Shown: one piece after another, positions 23,563-30,284 of the stretch
How positions within the stretch are numbered: position 1 is the first letter of the stretch
How the letters are laid out: every line of letters begins with the position of its first letter
Assembly (NCBI GenBank): GCA_035384565.1
Contig: DAOOIT010000037.1
Coordinates: 1 to 62,306 of the forward strand
DNA from: Planctomycetota bacterium
GTDB taxonomy: Bacteria > Planctomycetota > PUPC01 > DSUN01
Length of the DNA: 62,306 bases
Direction of reading: 5' to 3'
Notes under the pieces: generated by a model
What the model saw: the letters and a program-made list of their open reading frames with translations, nothing else
What the model was told of the DNA's origin: nothing
Database searches by the model: none
Made by a program: the position numbers and the translations under genes

Positions 23563-26424
23563 TCAGTTGGCCTGGGGCATAGCGGCGAAGCGAAGGCCCG
23601 GGATGGGCTGGCGGTCGAGGGCGACGAGGCGGAATTGTGCGCGCCACTCGCCGCCGGGGCACTCGACCTTGAGGAGGATGCGGTTCCAGCCCTTGCCCAG
23701 CTTGCCGAGGCCGCGGACGGCGTCGGGCTTGAAGCCGCCGTGGTTCTCGTGGTGGCTGATGACCCGCTCGGCGTTCACCCACGCCTGCACGCCGCCCTGG
23801 TGCCCCGCGAGAAGGTAGACCTCCTGCTCCTGGGGCGACCAGACGAACTGCTGGACGTAGGCCAGGAGCATCCAGGGCGACTGGCCTTCTTCAAGGAGGG
23901 CCTTCCTGAGGTCAATGGTGCGGCCTTTGGCGAGCTTGGCCTGCTTCCAGGCGACGGGGCCGCGGAAGCCCTCATAGGAAGCCCCAGACTTGACCTCCTT
24001 CTCGGGCGGATAGGCGGTGTCGGCGATCTCGCTGTCGTTGCGGTTGGAGAACGGGCCGATGACGGCGACGGGCGTCTCGTCCTGTTCGGCGAGAATCGCA
24101 TCGGGATTGGCAAGCTGCCGCGGCTCGACGGAGTCGGCCCAGTGGACGCTGCACCCGTAGCTGAGGGTCTGGTTGGCCTCGCGGCCGGGGACGCGGGAGC
24201 CGAAATCGCCCTCAATCGTGCCGAAGTGGCGATGCCAGTCGCCCTTCGGAGCTTTGGGCATCGGCCAGCGGCCCCACAGCGGCTCGAGCTTGAGGCCGCC
24301 GTAGCATATCTGCGCCGTCGTCTGGTGCTCCTCCGGCCCGCTCCGCTGAAGGCCAAGGACGGCGGGGGAGGGGGCAACGTCCTTCGGCACGAGGCGTTCG
24401 TGCTTCACGGGCGCCATCGAGCGGAGGTAGGCATAGGCGACGGCGATGCGGCCCGGCCCGCCGACGCCCTTGTAGTTGTCCAGCGGCACCACCTTGTTCA
24501 GCGCCTCATAGGGCTCGCCGAGGACGAAGGAGCGGACGCGCGCCAGGCTGGTCATGATGTGCGCGTCGTCCTTGGTGAACCAATTCTTGTAGTTGTGGAT
24601 GTTGAAGACGGCCTTGTTGTCCTGGCGGCCGGCGTCGGCGTACCATTCAAGCTCCTTGCGGACCGGGTTGGCGAGGTGGTCGCAGTAGAAGCGGCCGAGG
24701 TCGGGGTCGTGGAAGCGCACCCAGCGGTTGGCGCTCTGGTGCTCGCCATCGCCCCAGATGGGGCCATCCACCTGCCAGCCGAGAGTGCTGCCCCAGAGGT
24801 TGGTGGGGTAGATGTGAGGCGGCATGGCCGAGAGGCGGTTGTAGGGCTGGTTCTCGTAGAAGAGCTGGCCGCCGAGTTGCTTGACGTAGTGGTGGACGAG
24901 TTCGCGGGCGAACATGTAGCAGCCGAAGAGGTATTCGTCGTGGTCGCCGAGCGCCCAGGCCATGCGTGCGTAGGCGGAGCAAGGGGGCGCCTCGTCGCCC
25001 ATCTCGGCGATGGCGGCGCGGCCGAAGAAGGCCCAGTTCGCCTCCTCTGGCGTGATGAAGTAGCGCTTGATGAGGTCCCAGCGGTCACGGAGCAGCGCCC
25101 AGTCGCCGCTGTAGTGGCCGTAGGCCCAGATGGCCTGAAGGGCGTTGGCGGAGAACTTCCCGGCATCGCCCCAGGTGCCCCAGGAGCCAATGCCTGGGCC
25201 GTGGAGGAGATACTTGCCGTGGAATGGGGAGTAGGGTACGAGGACGTCGCCGGCCATGTACGCCCACAGGCTGGACTTCGCAGTGGTTCGCAGCTCTTCG
25301 GGCACGAAGGGAAGGGCCTTTGAGTACCAGACGTCGGCCACGATGTTCCAGCAGTAGTTGCCGCGGTCGCCGTGGTCGTAGAAGAATTGCCAGGGGCTGC
25401 GGAACTTGCCCTTCATCGCGCTCACGATCATCTCAAGCGCCTTCTGCTGCTCCGGGCCGGGCGAGGCGGGCACATCGAGCCGTTCCAGCTCGTTCGTGTG
25501 CTGGAGCACCTTCATCGTGATGTCGAGGCTGTCGGTGTCGTGGGCGCCCACGTAGGGGCCGAAGGCGGTGAAGTAGTCGGGATCGTGGATGTCCGCCGAG
25601 AGCTTCATCGGGAAACCAGGATACTTCCACGCGATGCCGAGGGTGGGGGAGAGGGGAGCGAAGCGGAGCGGCTTCGTGCCCCAGTCGTCCCTGGCGGTCA
25701 GCCAGCGGTGGTCGTAGTGGAAGGTAATTTCGTCGGTCGCGGGATTGACGCTGAAGCTCTCCTGGAAGCCGACGGGGAAGGCCTTGGCGGCGGCGGCCCA
25801 CCAGTCGCACCGCTCGACGACGCTCTTCGGCACGGCCTTGCGCCACTCCCAGGGGCGGATGCCCTTGGACGGGAGGTTGTGTTTCGCCGCGAAGTCGTTC
25901 CCCTCTTGCGGCGGCTTGTAGTAGCCGTAAAGCGGCATTGAGAAGATGTGCCCAGTGTCCTTCGCGGCAAACTCGACCCGCAAGCCGTCCCTTGTGAGGA
26001 TGAGTTGCTTCGGGCGTTTCTCGAAGGAGAGGAACCAGGGGACATCGAACTGCTCCCAGCCCTTCGCCCCTTGGAAGGAGGCGACGAGCCAGGAAGCAGC
26101 CATCTGCTCGCCCGTGGCCGCCTGGTCACGGCCGAACGCCTTTGCGCCGCCGGGCGTCTTGATGGCAAAGAACGTCGGCGGCTCGGCTCCGAACGCATCC
26201 AGCCCGCCGAAGAAGCGGAGCGACGAGCTCTTCATTCGCAGCAGAACGCCAGGCGTCAGCATCGAACGCAGGGAGTAGACCTCGTGTCCCTCCCACGAGG
26301 CGCGCCCGACGAGCGGGTCCTTCAGTTCGCCAGCCACGTGCTTCAGCCCCTTCCACCCGGGCGCTGGGACGGCGGCGAAAGCCTGGCCAAGCAGCGCCGC
26401 CGCGAGCATGAGCGTTCGTGTCAT
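23563..26424 (-). CDS. Large exported protein, predicted helical-toroid sugar-active enzyme of unknown family
   Basis: A 953-aa protein starting at ATG 26424, chosen because GAAGGGA lies six bases upstream and a signal peptide (MTRTLMLAAALLGQAFAAVPA) begins there. An N-terminal beta-rich half of about 370 residues is followed by a helical domain (about 380-720) rich in Trp, Tyr and His, for example DHGDRGNYCWNIVADVWYSK, LQAIWAYGHYSGDWALLRDR and IHNYKNWFTKDDAHIM. That pattern suits an (alpha/alpha) toroid glycosidase or lyase. The last ~100 residues (GGVQAWVNAERVISHHENHGG) look like a beta-sandwich. I cannot assign a catalytic motif or family. It is co-directional with the small exported protein (26528-27010) upstream and the cupin downstream. 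Confidence 0.78.
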   Translation of the reverse strand: MTRTLMLAAALLGQAFAAVPAPGWKGLKHVAGELKDPLVGRASWEGHEVYSLRSMLTPGVLLRMKSSSLRFFGGLDAFGAEPPTFFAIKTPGGAKAFGRDQAATGEQMAASWLVASFQGAKGWEQFDVPWFLSFEKRPKQLILTRDGLRVEFAAKDTGHIFSMPLYGYYKPPQEGNDFAAKHNLPSKGIRPWEWRKAVPKSVVERCDWWAAAAKAFPVGFQESFSVNPATDEITFHYDHRWLTARDDWGTKPLRFAPLSPTLGIAWKYPGFPMKLSADIHDPDYFTAFGPYVGAHDTDSLDITMKVLQHTNELERLDVPASPGPEQQKALEMIVSAMKGKFRSPWQFFYDHGDRGNYCWNIVADVWYSKALPFVPEELRTTAKSSLWAYMAGDVLVPYSPFHGKYLLHGPGIGSWGTWGDAGKFSANALQAIWAYGHYSGDWALLRDRWDLIKRYFITPEEANWAFFGRAAIAEMGDEAPPCSAYARMAWALGDHDEYLFGCYMFARELVHHYVKQLGGQLFYENQPYNRLSAMPPHIYPTNLWGSTLGWQVDGPIWGDGEHQSANRWVRFHDPDLGRFYCDHLANPVRKELEWYADAGRQDNKAVFNIHNYKNWFTKDDAHIMTSLARVRSFVLGEPYEALNKVVPLDNYKGVGGPGRIAVAYAYLRSMAPVKHERLVPKDVAPSPAVLGLQRSGPEEHQTTAQICYGGLKLEPLWGRWPMPKAPKGDWHRHFGTIEGDFGSRVPGREANQTLSYGCSVHWADSVEPRQLANPDAILAEQDETPVAVIGPFSNRNDSEIADTAYPPEKEVKSGASYEGFRGPVAWKQAKLAKGRTIDLRKALLEEGQSPWMLLAYVQQFVWSPQEQEVYLLAGHQGGVQAWVNAERVISHHENHGGFKPDAVRGLGKLGKGWNRILLKVECPGGEWRAQFRLVALDRQPIPGLRFAAMPQAN

Positions 26425-26455
26425 GACGGGTCCCTTCACAGCAAGAGGACACGCA

Positions 26456-26480
26456 CAGACACGGACGCCGTCCGTGTCTG
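26456..26480. repeat. Palindromic repeat, 11-bp perfect arms
   Basis: CAGACACGGAC (26456-26466) and GTCCGTGTCTG (26470-26480) flank a three-base loop. Imperfect pairing extends outward through GACACGCA / TGTGTGTGTC-like flanks. It lies in the leader of the 953-aa protein, so it could act on the mRNA. It is low in sequence complexity and resembles a dispersed repeat. Confidence 0.75.
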
Positions 26481-26507
26481 TCTGTGTGTGTCCGTGTCTT
26501 GAGCTTT

Positions 26508-26530
26508 CGCGCGCTGGTGTGCACGCCCTA
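26508..26530 (-). repeat. GGCGTGCAYAC repeat, copy D, starting at a stop codon
   Basis: The minus strand reads TAGGGCGTGCACACCAGCGC. The leading TAG is the stop codon of the 160-aa exported protein, the same arrangement as copy C. Confidence 0.75.
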
Positions 26531-27010
26531 CCTCTTCTTGGGCGGCTTGATGGTCTCGTTGGAGGGATCAATGTAGCGAATCTTGACTTCGGCCACGTCG
26601 GCGCCCTTAAGAGGGATTCGCTTCGATTCTGCGATGGCCTCGTCGAGCGTTCTTTCGCCCGCGGCTGGGGCGGCGGTGGGCGGCGCCGCATCCAGTTCAA
26701 GCGTGTCCCAAAGGCGCTTCAGCAGCCCGGTCCACGACGGCGTGCGAAGGACGTAGAGGCTCAGCTTCTCGTCCCAGATGATCTCCTGCGACCAGTCGCG
26801 CTTCGCGAAGTCGGGCAACCGTTCGAAGCGCACGGTCACGGCCTTGCCGTCGGCGGTCAGCGCATCAAAGCTCGCCCGCTTCTCGGGCAGATAGCCCTTG
26901 ACGACACTCCTGCCGTCGCGCAGCCTGGCCTCCAGGCAGAAGTGGCCAGCCGAGGTCGCACCGGACGCCATCAAAGCAAGCAGGACACAGGGGGGCAGGA
27001 ATCGCTTCAT
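26528..27010 (-). CDS. Small exported protein of unknown function
   Basis: A 160-aa protein from ATG 27010, preceded by GGAGAG and a good promoter. The signal peptide is MKRFLPPCVLLALMASGATSAG. The mature part is short and beta-rich (LEARLRDGRSVVKGYL, AVTVRFERLPDF), then a proline/alanine linker (AAPPTAAPAAGE) and a basic tail ending PPKKR. I recognise no family. It is probably the first gene of a transcript continuing into the 953-aa protein 104 bases downstream. Its stop codon is the first triplet of repeat copy D. Divergent transcription with the UPF0261 gene suggests shared control. Confidence 0.72.
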   Translation of the reverse strand: MKRFLPPCVLLALMASGATSAGHFCLEARLRDGRSVVKGYLPEKRASFDALTADGKAVTVRFERLPDFAKRDWSQEIIWDEKLSLYVLRTPSWTGLLKRLWDTLELDAAPPTAAPAAGERTLDEAIAESKRIPLKGADVAEVKIRYIDPSNETIKPPKKR

Positions 27011-27041
27011 GGATTCTCTCCTGGTTGAGCGTGCGCGCCAT

Positions 27042-27070
27042 ACTGTAACCGTCCACCCAGCGCTTTTCAA
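27042..27070 (-). promoter_or_regulatory. Promoter of the small exported protein gene
   Basis: On the minus strand, TTGAAA (27070-27065) and TACAGT (27047-27042) are spaced by 17 bases. Transcription would start near 27035, with a leader of about 25 bases to the ATG at 27010. It is divergent from the promoter at 27085-27113. Confidence 0.65.
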
Positions 27071-27084
27071 CCCTGCCGTGCCCC

Positions 27085-27113
27085 TTGATGTGCGCCTGCC
27101 CGCGGGCTATACT
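27085..27113 (+). promoter_or_regulatory. Promoter of the UPF0261 operon
   Basis: TTGATG (27085-27090) and TATACT (27108-27113) are spaced by 17 bases, with the predicted start near 27120. The ATG follows at 27141 with GGAG at 27131-27134. The two divergent -35 elements are only 14 bases apart, so a regulator bound here could affect both directions. Confidence 0.7.
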
Positions 27114-27140
27114 CGCGCCGGGCTCGAGCTGGAGCAGCCG

Positions 27141-28388
27141 ATGGGAAAGACAATCGCGGTGATCGGGGCGCTGGACACGAAGGGTGCGGACTTCGCGTTC
27201 GTGAAGGGCGAGATCGAGCGGCGAGGGCGCAGGGCGCTCGTGATTGACGTGAGCGTCATGGGCAAGCCCGCCTTCCGGCCCGACGTCTCGGCTGCCGAGG
27301 TGGCCAAGGCGGGGGGAGTGCCGCTCAAAGAGCTCCAGAAGAAGGCCGACAAGGCGCTCGCCATGACCACGATGACAAAGGGCATCGCGGTCGTGGTCAA
27401 GAGGCTCTACGACAAGGGGAGAATCCACGGCGTGCTCTCAATGGGCGGCGGCGCTGGGACGGTCATCGGCACCGCCGCCATGCGCGCGCTCCCCATCGGC
27501 TTCCCAAAGCTCATGGTCAGCACCATCGCCTCCGGCGACACCTCGGCATACGTGGGCACGAAGGACATCGTGATGATGCCCTCGGTGGTGGATGTGGCGG
27601 GGGTGAACCGCATCAGCGCTCCAATCTACGCGAACGCCGTGGGCGCAATCGTGGGGATGGTTGAGGCGCGGCCGCCGAAGATCAAGGCCAAGCCGCTTCT
27701 CGCCGCCTCCATGTTCGGCAACACCACCCCCATCGTCACCCGCTGTGTCGCCAAGATGGCTGAGCACGGCTACGAGACCGTCGTCTTCCACGCCACGGGC
27801 ACCGGCGGCAGGACGATGGAGAGCCTGATTGATGAGGGGCTGATTGAGGGCGTGCTGGACATCACGACCACCGAGTGGGCCGACGAGCTCTGCGGCGGAG
27901 TCCTCACCGCCGGCCCCACCCGCGGCGACGCCGCGGCCCGCCGCGGCATCCCACAGGTCATCTGCCCCGGCTGCCTGGACATGGTGAACTTCTGGGCGCC
28001 GGAGACCGTGCCCGCCAAGTACCAGGGTCGCCGCTTCTACCGCTGGAACCCAAACATCACGCTGATGCGCACGACGCCAGAGGAGAACGCGGCTCTGGGC
28101 CGCATCCTCGCCGAGAAGGCCAACGCCTCGAAGGGGATGGTCGCCTTCTTCCTCCCGCTCCGGGGCGTCTCCATGCTCGACGCCCCTGGCAAGGACTTCT
28201 GGTGGCCCGAGGCCGACGCCGCCCTCTTCGACGCGATCAAGCAGCATGTCAAACCTGGCATCCCGGTGATTCAGCTCGACAACAACATCAACGACGACGC
28301 CTTCGCCGACGCCGTGGCGGCGAAGCTGTTCGAGTTCCTTTCACAGAAGGTTGCCCTCCCGAGGGTTCCAATACCTTCGGGAGGGTAG
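27141..28388 (+). CDS. UPF0261 / Tm-1-like ATP-binding domain protein
   Basis: A 415-aa protein with family hallmarks: the opening GKTIAVIGALDTKGADFAFV, the nucleotide-binding-type MGGGAGTVIGTAAMRALPIG, then KLMVSTIASGDTSAYVGTKD, FGNTTPIVTRC and FHATGTGGRTMESLIDEGLI. In plants and fungi this domain is fused to a PEP-hydrolase-like TIM barrel (tomato Tm-1 virus-inhibitory protein). Here that barrel is a separate gene at 28838-29668. The biochemical function of bacterial members is not established. The last 11 residues (ALPRVPIPSGG) come from a 32-bp palindrome that directly abuts the TAG stop, so the ancestral protein probably ended near FLSQKV. A promoter lies at 27085-27113. Confidence 0.9.
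   Translation: MGKTIAVIGALDTKGADFAFVKGEIERRGRRALVIDVSVMGKPAFRPDVSAAEVAKAGGVPLKELQKKADKALAMTTMTKGIAVVVKRLYDKGRIHGVLSMGGGAGTVIGTAAMRALPIGFPKLMVSTIASGDTSAYVGTKDIVMMPSVVDVAGVNRISAPIYANAVGAIVGMVEARPPKIKAKPLLAASMFGNTTPIVTRCVAKMAEHGYETVVFHATGTGGRTMESLIDEGLIEGVLDITTTEWADELCGGVLTAGPTRGDAAARRGIPQVICPGCLDMVNFWAPETVPAKYQGRRFYRWNPNITLMRTTPEENAALGRILAEKANASKGMVAFFLPLRGVSMLDAPGKDFWWPEADAALFDAIKQHVKPGIPVIQLDNNINDDAFADAVAAKLFEFLSQKVALPRVPIPSGG
28354..28385. repeat. 32-bp palindromic repeat forming the 3' end of the UPF0261 gene
   Basis: The arms CCCTCCCGA (28354-28362) and TCGGGAGGG (28377-28385) flank GGGTTCCAATACCT. It is the reverse complement of the element at 29687-29718 except for one base. It is translated as the last residues of the protein, with TAG immediately after it. 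Confidence 0.9.
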
Positions 28389-28479
28389 AGACCCGCGGCT
28401 GATGGTTCCTCTAACAGCGAGGGTATTGGGACCTCAGGGCTCGCCCAGGACGATTGAGCAGGGACAAGGGGGTGAAGCG

Positions 28480-28836
28480 ATGCTTGGTGGATTGCTCGGA
28501 ACGCTGGCGTTGTTCGCTGTTCCCATAGGGTACGTGTTTCTTCTGAGCTACTGCTTTCACCGCAGGTATCTGCGATGCGCCGGCCTTCTCTTGTCGGCCG
28601 TTGGCCTCTTCCTTCTATGGCTGTGCGATAGCAAGAGCAAGGAGGGGCCATACCTGGCGGCGCTCGGCATTGCGCTGGGGCTGGGGGGAATCCACGCGTA
28701 CCTGACCGGGATGGCCGACGACATCGTCGCCTCGGTCGAGGATGCTCAGAATGACCTCAATGTTCGACTGATCGCGCTTGAGACCAAGCTGCTCGAGCGT
28801 GCCGACGACAACCAGGGAGGAAAGGAGGAACCCTGA
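28480..28836 (+). CDS. Small membrane protein with C-terminal coiled coil
   Basis: A 118-aa protein from ATG 28480, behind AAGGGGGTGA. The N-terminal two-thirds holds two to three hydrophobic helices (LFAVPIGYVFLLSYCF, CAGLLLSAVGLFLLWLC and a weaker LAALGIALGLGGIHAYL). The tail (VEDAQNDLNVRLIALETKLLE) has heptad character and probably forms a cytoplasmic coiled coil. I do not recognise a family. It lies between the two genes that correspond to the halves of Tm-1-type fusions. Its stop lies two bases before the next ATG, within whose ribosome-binding site it ends, so translation is coupled. It could anchor the pair to the membrane; that is inference. Confidence 0.72.
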   Translation: MLGGLLGTLALFAVPIGYVFLLSYCFHRRYLRCAGLLLSAVGLFLLWLCDSKSKEGPYLAALGIALGLGGIHAYLTGMADDIVASVEDAQNDLNVRLIALETKLLERADDNQGGKEEP

Positions 28837-28837
28837 C

Positions 28838-29668
28838 ATGCCCTTCATTCCACGCGAAGAGGCGCTGAAGCGACTGCGGGGCCAGGTGGCCGCGGGCCGG
28901 CCCATCCTCGGCTGCGGGGCGGGGACGGGGATTTCGGCGAAGTTTGCGGAACGCGGCGGGGCAGACCTCATTATCATCTACAACTCGGGCCGCTATCGCA
29001 TGGCGGGCCGCGGCTCGCTGGCGGGGCTGATGCCCTACGGCGATGCCAACGCCATCGTGATGGAGATGGCCGCCGAGGTGCTGCCCGTGGTCAAGGACAC
29101 GCCCGTGCTGGCCGGCGTGTGCGGCACCGACCCTTTCCGCCTGATGCCTGTGTTCCTGCGGCAGCTCAAGGACATGGGCTTTGACGGGGTGCAGAACTTT
29201 CCCACCGTCGGCCTCATTGACGGCACGCTCCGCATCGGGCTTGAGGAGACAGGGATGGGCTATGGGCTGGAGGTGGAGATGATCCGCCTCGCCCGCGAGT
29301 TGGACATGCTCACCTGCCCCTACGTCTTCGACGAGGAATCGGCCATGGCGATGGCGAAGGCCGGGGCCGACGTGCTGGTGCCCCACATGGGCCTCACGAC
29401 GAAGGGCAGCATCGGCGCGCACACCGCCCTCACGCTCGAACAGGCCGCGAAGAGGGTCCAGGCCATGCACGACGCCGCGAAGGCCGTGAACCCCGACATC
29501 CTGGTCCTCTGCCACGGCGGCCCGATCGCCGAGCCGGAGGATGTGAAGTTCATCCTTCAGCACACAGAGGGCGTCGCCGGCTTCTTTGGGGCTTCCAGCG
29601 TCGAGCGACTGGCGGTGGAGCCTGCCATCGAGACCCAGGCTCGGCTCTTCAAGGAACTGAGCGTGTGA
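28838..29668 (+). CDS. PEP-hydrolase-like TIM-barrel protein (Tm-1 C-terminal domain homologue)
   Basis: A 276-aa TIM barrel of the phosphoenolpyruvate hydrolase-like family. It contains PILGCGAGTGISAKFAERGGADLIIIYNSG, LPVVKDTPVLAGVCGTDPF, FDGVQNFPTVGLIDG, GADVLVPHMGLTTKG and LCHGGPIAEPEDV. The length is full for the family, which belongs to the PEP mutase/isocitrate lyase superfamily. The true substrate is not established. The start ATG 28838 has AAAGGAGGAA eight bases upstream. Co-occurrence with UPF0261 matches the fused eukaryotic Tm-1 architecture. Transcription probably continues from the UPF0261 promoter; the hairpin cluster at 29687-29816 follows the gene. Confidence 0.9.
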   Translation: MPFIPREEALKRLRGQVAAGRPILGCGAGTGISAKFAERGGADLIIIYNSGRYRMAGRGSLAGLMPYGDANAIVMEMAAEVLPVVKDTPVLAGVCGTDPFRLMPVFLRQLKDMGFDGVQNFPTVGLIDGTLRIGLEETGMGYGLEVEMIRLARELDMLTCPYVFDEESAMAMAKAGADVLVPHMGLTTKGSIGAHTALTLEQAAKRVQAMHDAAKAVNPDILVLCHGGPIAEPEDVKFILQHTEGVAGFFGASSVERLAVEPAIETQARLFKELSV

Positions 29669-29686
29669 GCGCTGAGAGTCCGATTA

Positions 29687-29718
29687 CCCTCCCGAAGGTA
29701 TTGGAACCTTCGGGAGGG
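29687..29718. repeat. 32-bp palindromic repeat, intergenic copy
   Basis: A perfect 13-bp palindrome: CCCTCCCGAAGGT (29687-29699), loop ATTGGA, ACCTTCGGGAGGG (29706-29718). It lies 18 bases after the PEP-hydrolase-like gene and is one base different from the inverted copy at 28354. It could protect the 3' end of the upstream mRNA. Confidence 0.92.
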
Positions 29719-29721
29719 GCA

Positions 29722-29816
29722 GCCCACGGAGTGGGCGACCCAGCCGTAGCCCAGGGCGACCGAAGGGAGCCCTGGGAACCGTGACCGACCCACAGTCCCA
29801 AGCCCCCGAAGGGGGG
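29722..29816. repeat. Hairpin cluster between PEP-hydrolase-like gene and cupin
   Basis: Three more hairpins follow the 32-bp palindrome: GCCCAC/GTGGGC (29722-29736), CCCAGGG/CCCTGGG (29750-29776) and CCCCC/GGGGG (29803-29815). With the first element they fill nearly the whole gap before the cupin gene. This dense array looks like accumulated small repetitive elements of a type I associate with planctomycete intergenic DNA. Confidence 0.75.
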
Positions 29817-29841
29817 CGCTTCACGGACCAGGAGCAGAACC

Positions 29842-30264
29842 GTGGATAAGCTTGGCAAGGGTGCAGTTGTCAGACCAACCGATGTTGAGACCCTCGTGTA
29901 TGACTGGGGCACGATCCGGCTGCTGAGCGAGCCGAACCTCACGGGGGCGAAGAAGATGACGTGCGGCCTGGTGGAACTCGCCCCCGGCAGCGGCCATAGC
30001 CGCCATAATCACCCGGGCACCGAGGAGATCATCTACTGCATTTCGGGCCACGGCGAGCAGATGGTGGATGACGCCGGGACGGTGAAGGTGGGGCCGGGGG
30101 CGAGCATCTTCGTGCCCACGGGCGCGTATCATTCGACGCTGAACACGGGCAAGCGCACGATGCGGTTGCTGGTTGTCTACTGCCCGACGGGGGCAGAGAA
30201 GGCGCTGCGCGCCATCCCAGGCGTAAAGACGCTTGCCCCGGGCAGAAAGGCCAAGACCGCCTGA
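29842..30264 (+). CDS. Cupin-domain protein
   Basis: A 140-aa cupin starting at GTG 29842, with CAGGAG ten bases upstream. It carries a full cupin signature: GSGHSRHNHPGTEEIIYCISGHGEQ (metal ligands H-N-H and E), then PGASIFVPTGAYHSTLNTG with the third histidine. It is therefore a likely metal-binding cupin such as a sugar isomerase, a lyase or a small-molecule sensor. It follows the Tm-1-like pair across the hairpin cluster and is probably part of the same functional group. Its TGA stop lies inside the hairpin at 30257-30270. It differs from the shorter cupin at 23090-23446, which has a less complete metal site. Confidence 0.88.
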   Translation: MDKLGKGAVVRPTDVETLVYDWGTIRLLSEPNLTGAKKMTCGLVELAPGSGHSRHNHPGTEEIIYCISGHGEQMVDDAGTVKVGPGASIFVPTGAYHSTLNTGKRTMRLLVVYCPTGAEKALRAIPGVKTLAPGRKAKTA

Positions 30265-30270
30265 AGGCGG
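30257..30270. repeat. Hairpin CCGCC-TGAA-GGCGG containing the cupin stop codon
   Basis: A perfect 5-bp stem with loop TGAA; the TGA of the loop is the stop codon of the cupin gene. The following GACTCCG makes it similar to the start of the element at 9553. It may double as a weak terminator between convergent genes, although no T-run follows. Confidence 0.6.
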
Positions 30271-30284
30271 GACTCCGAACGGGG

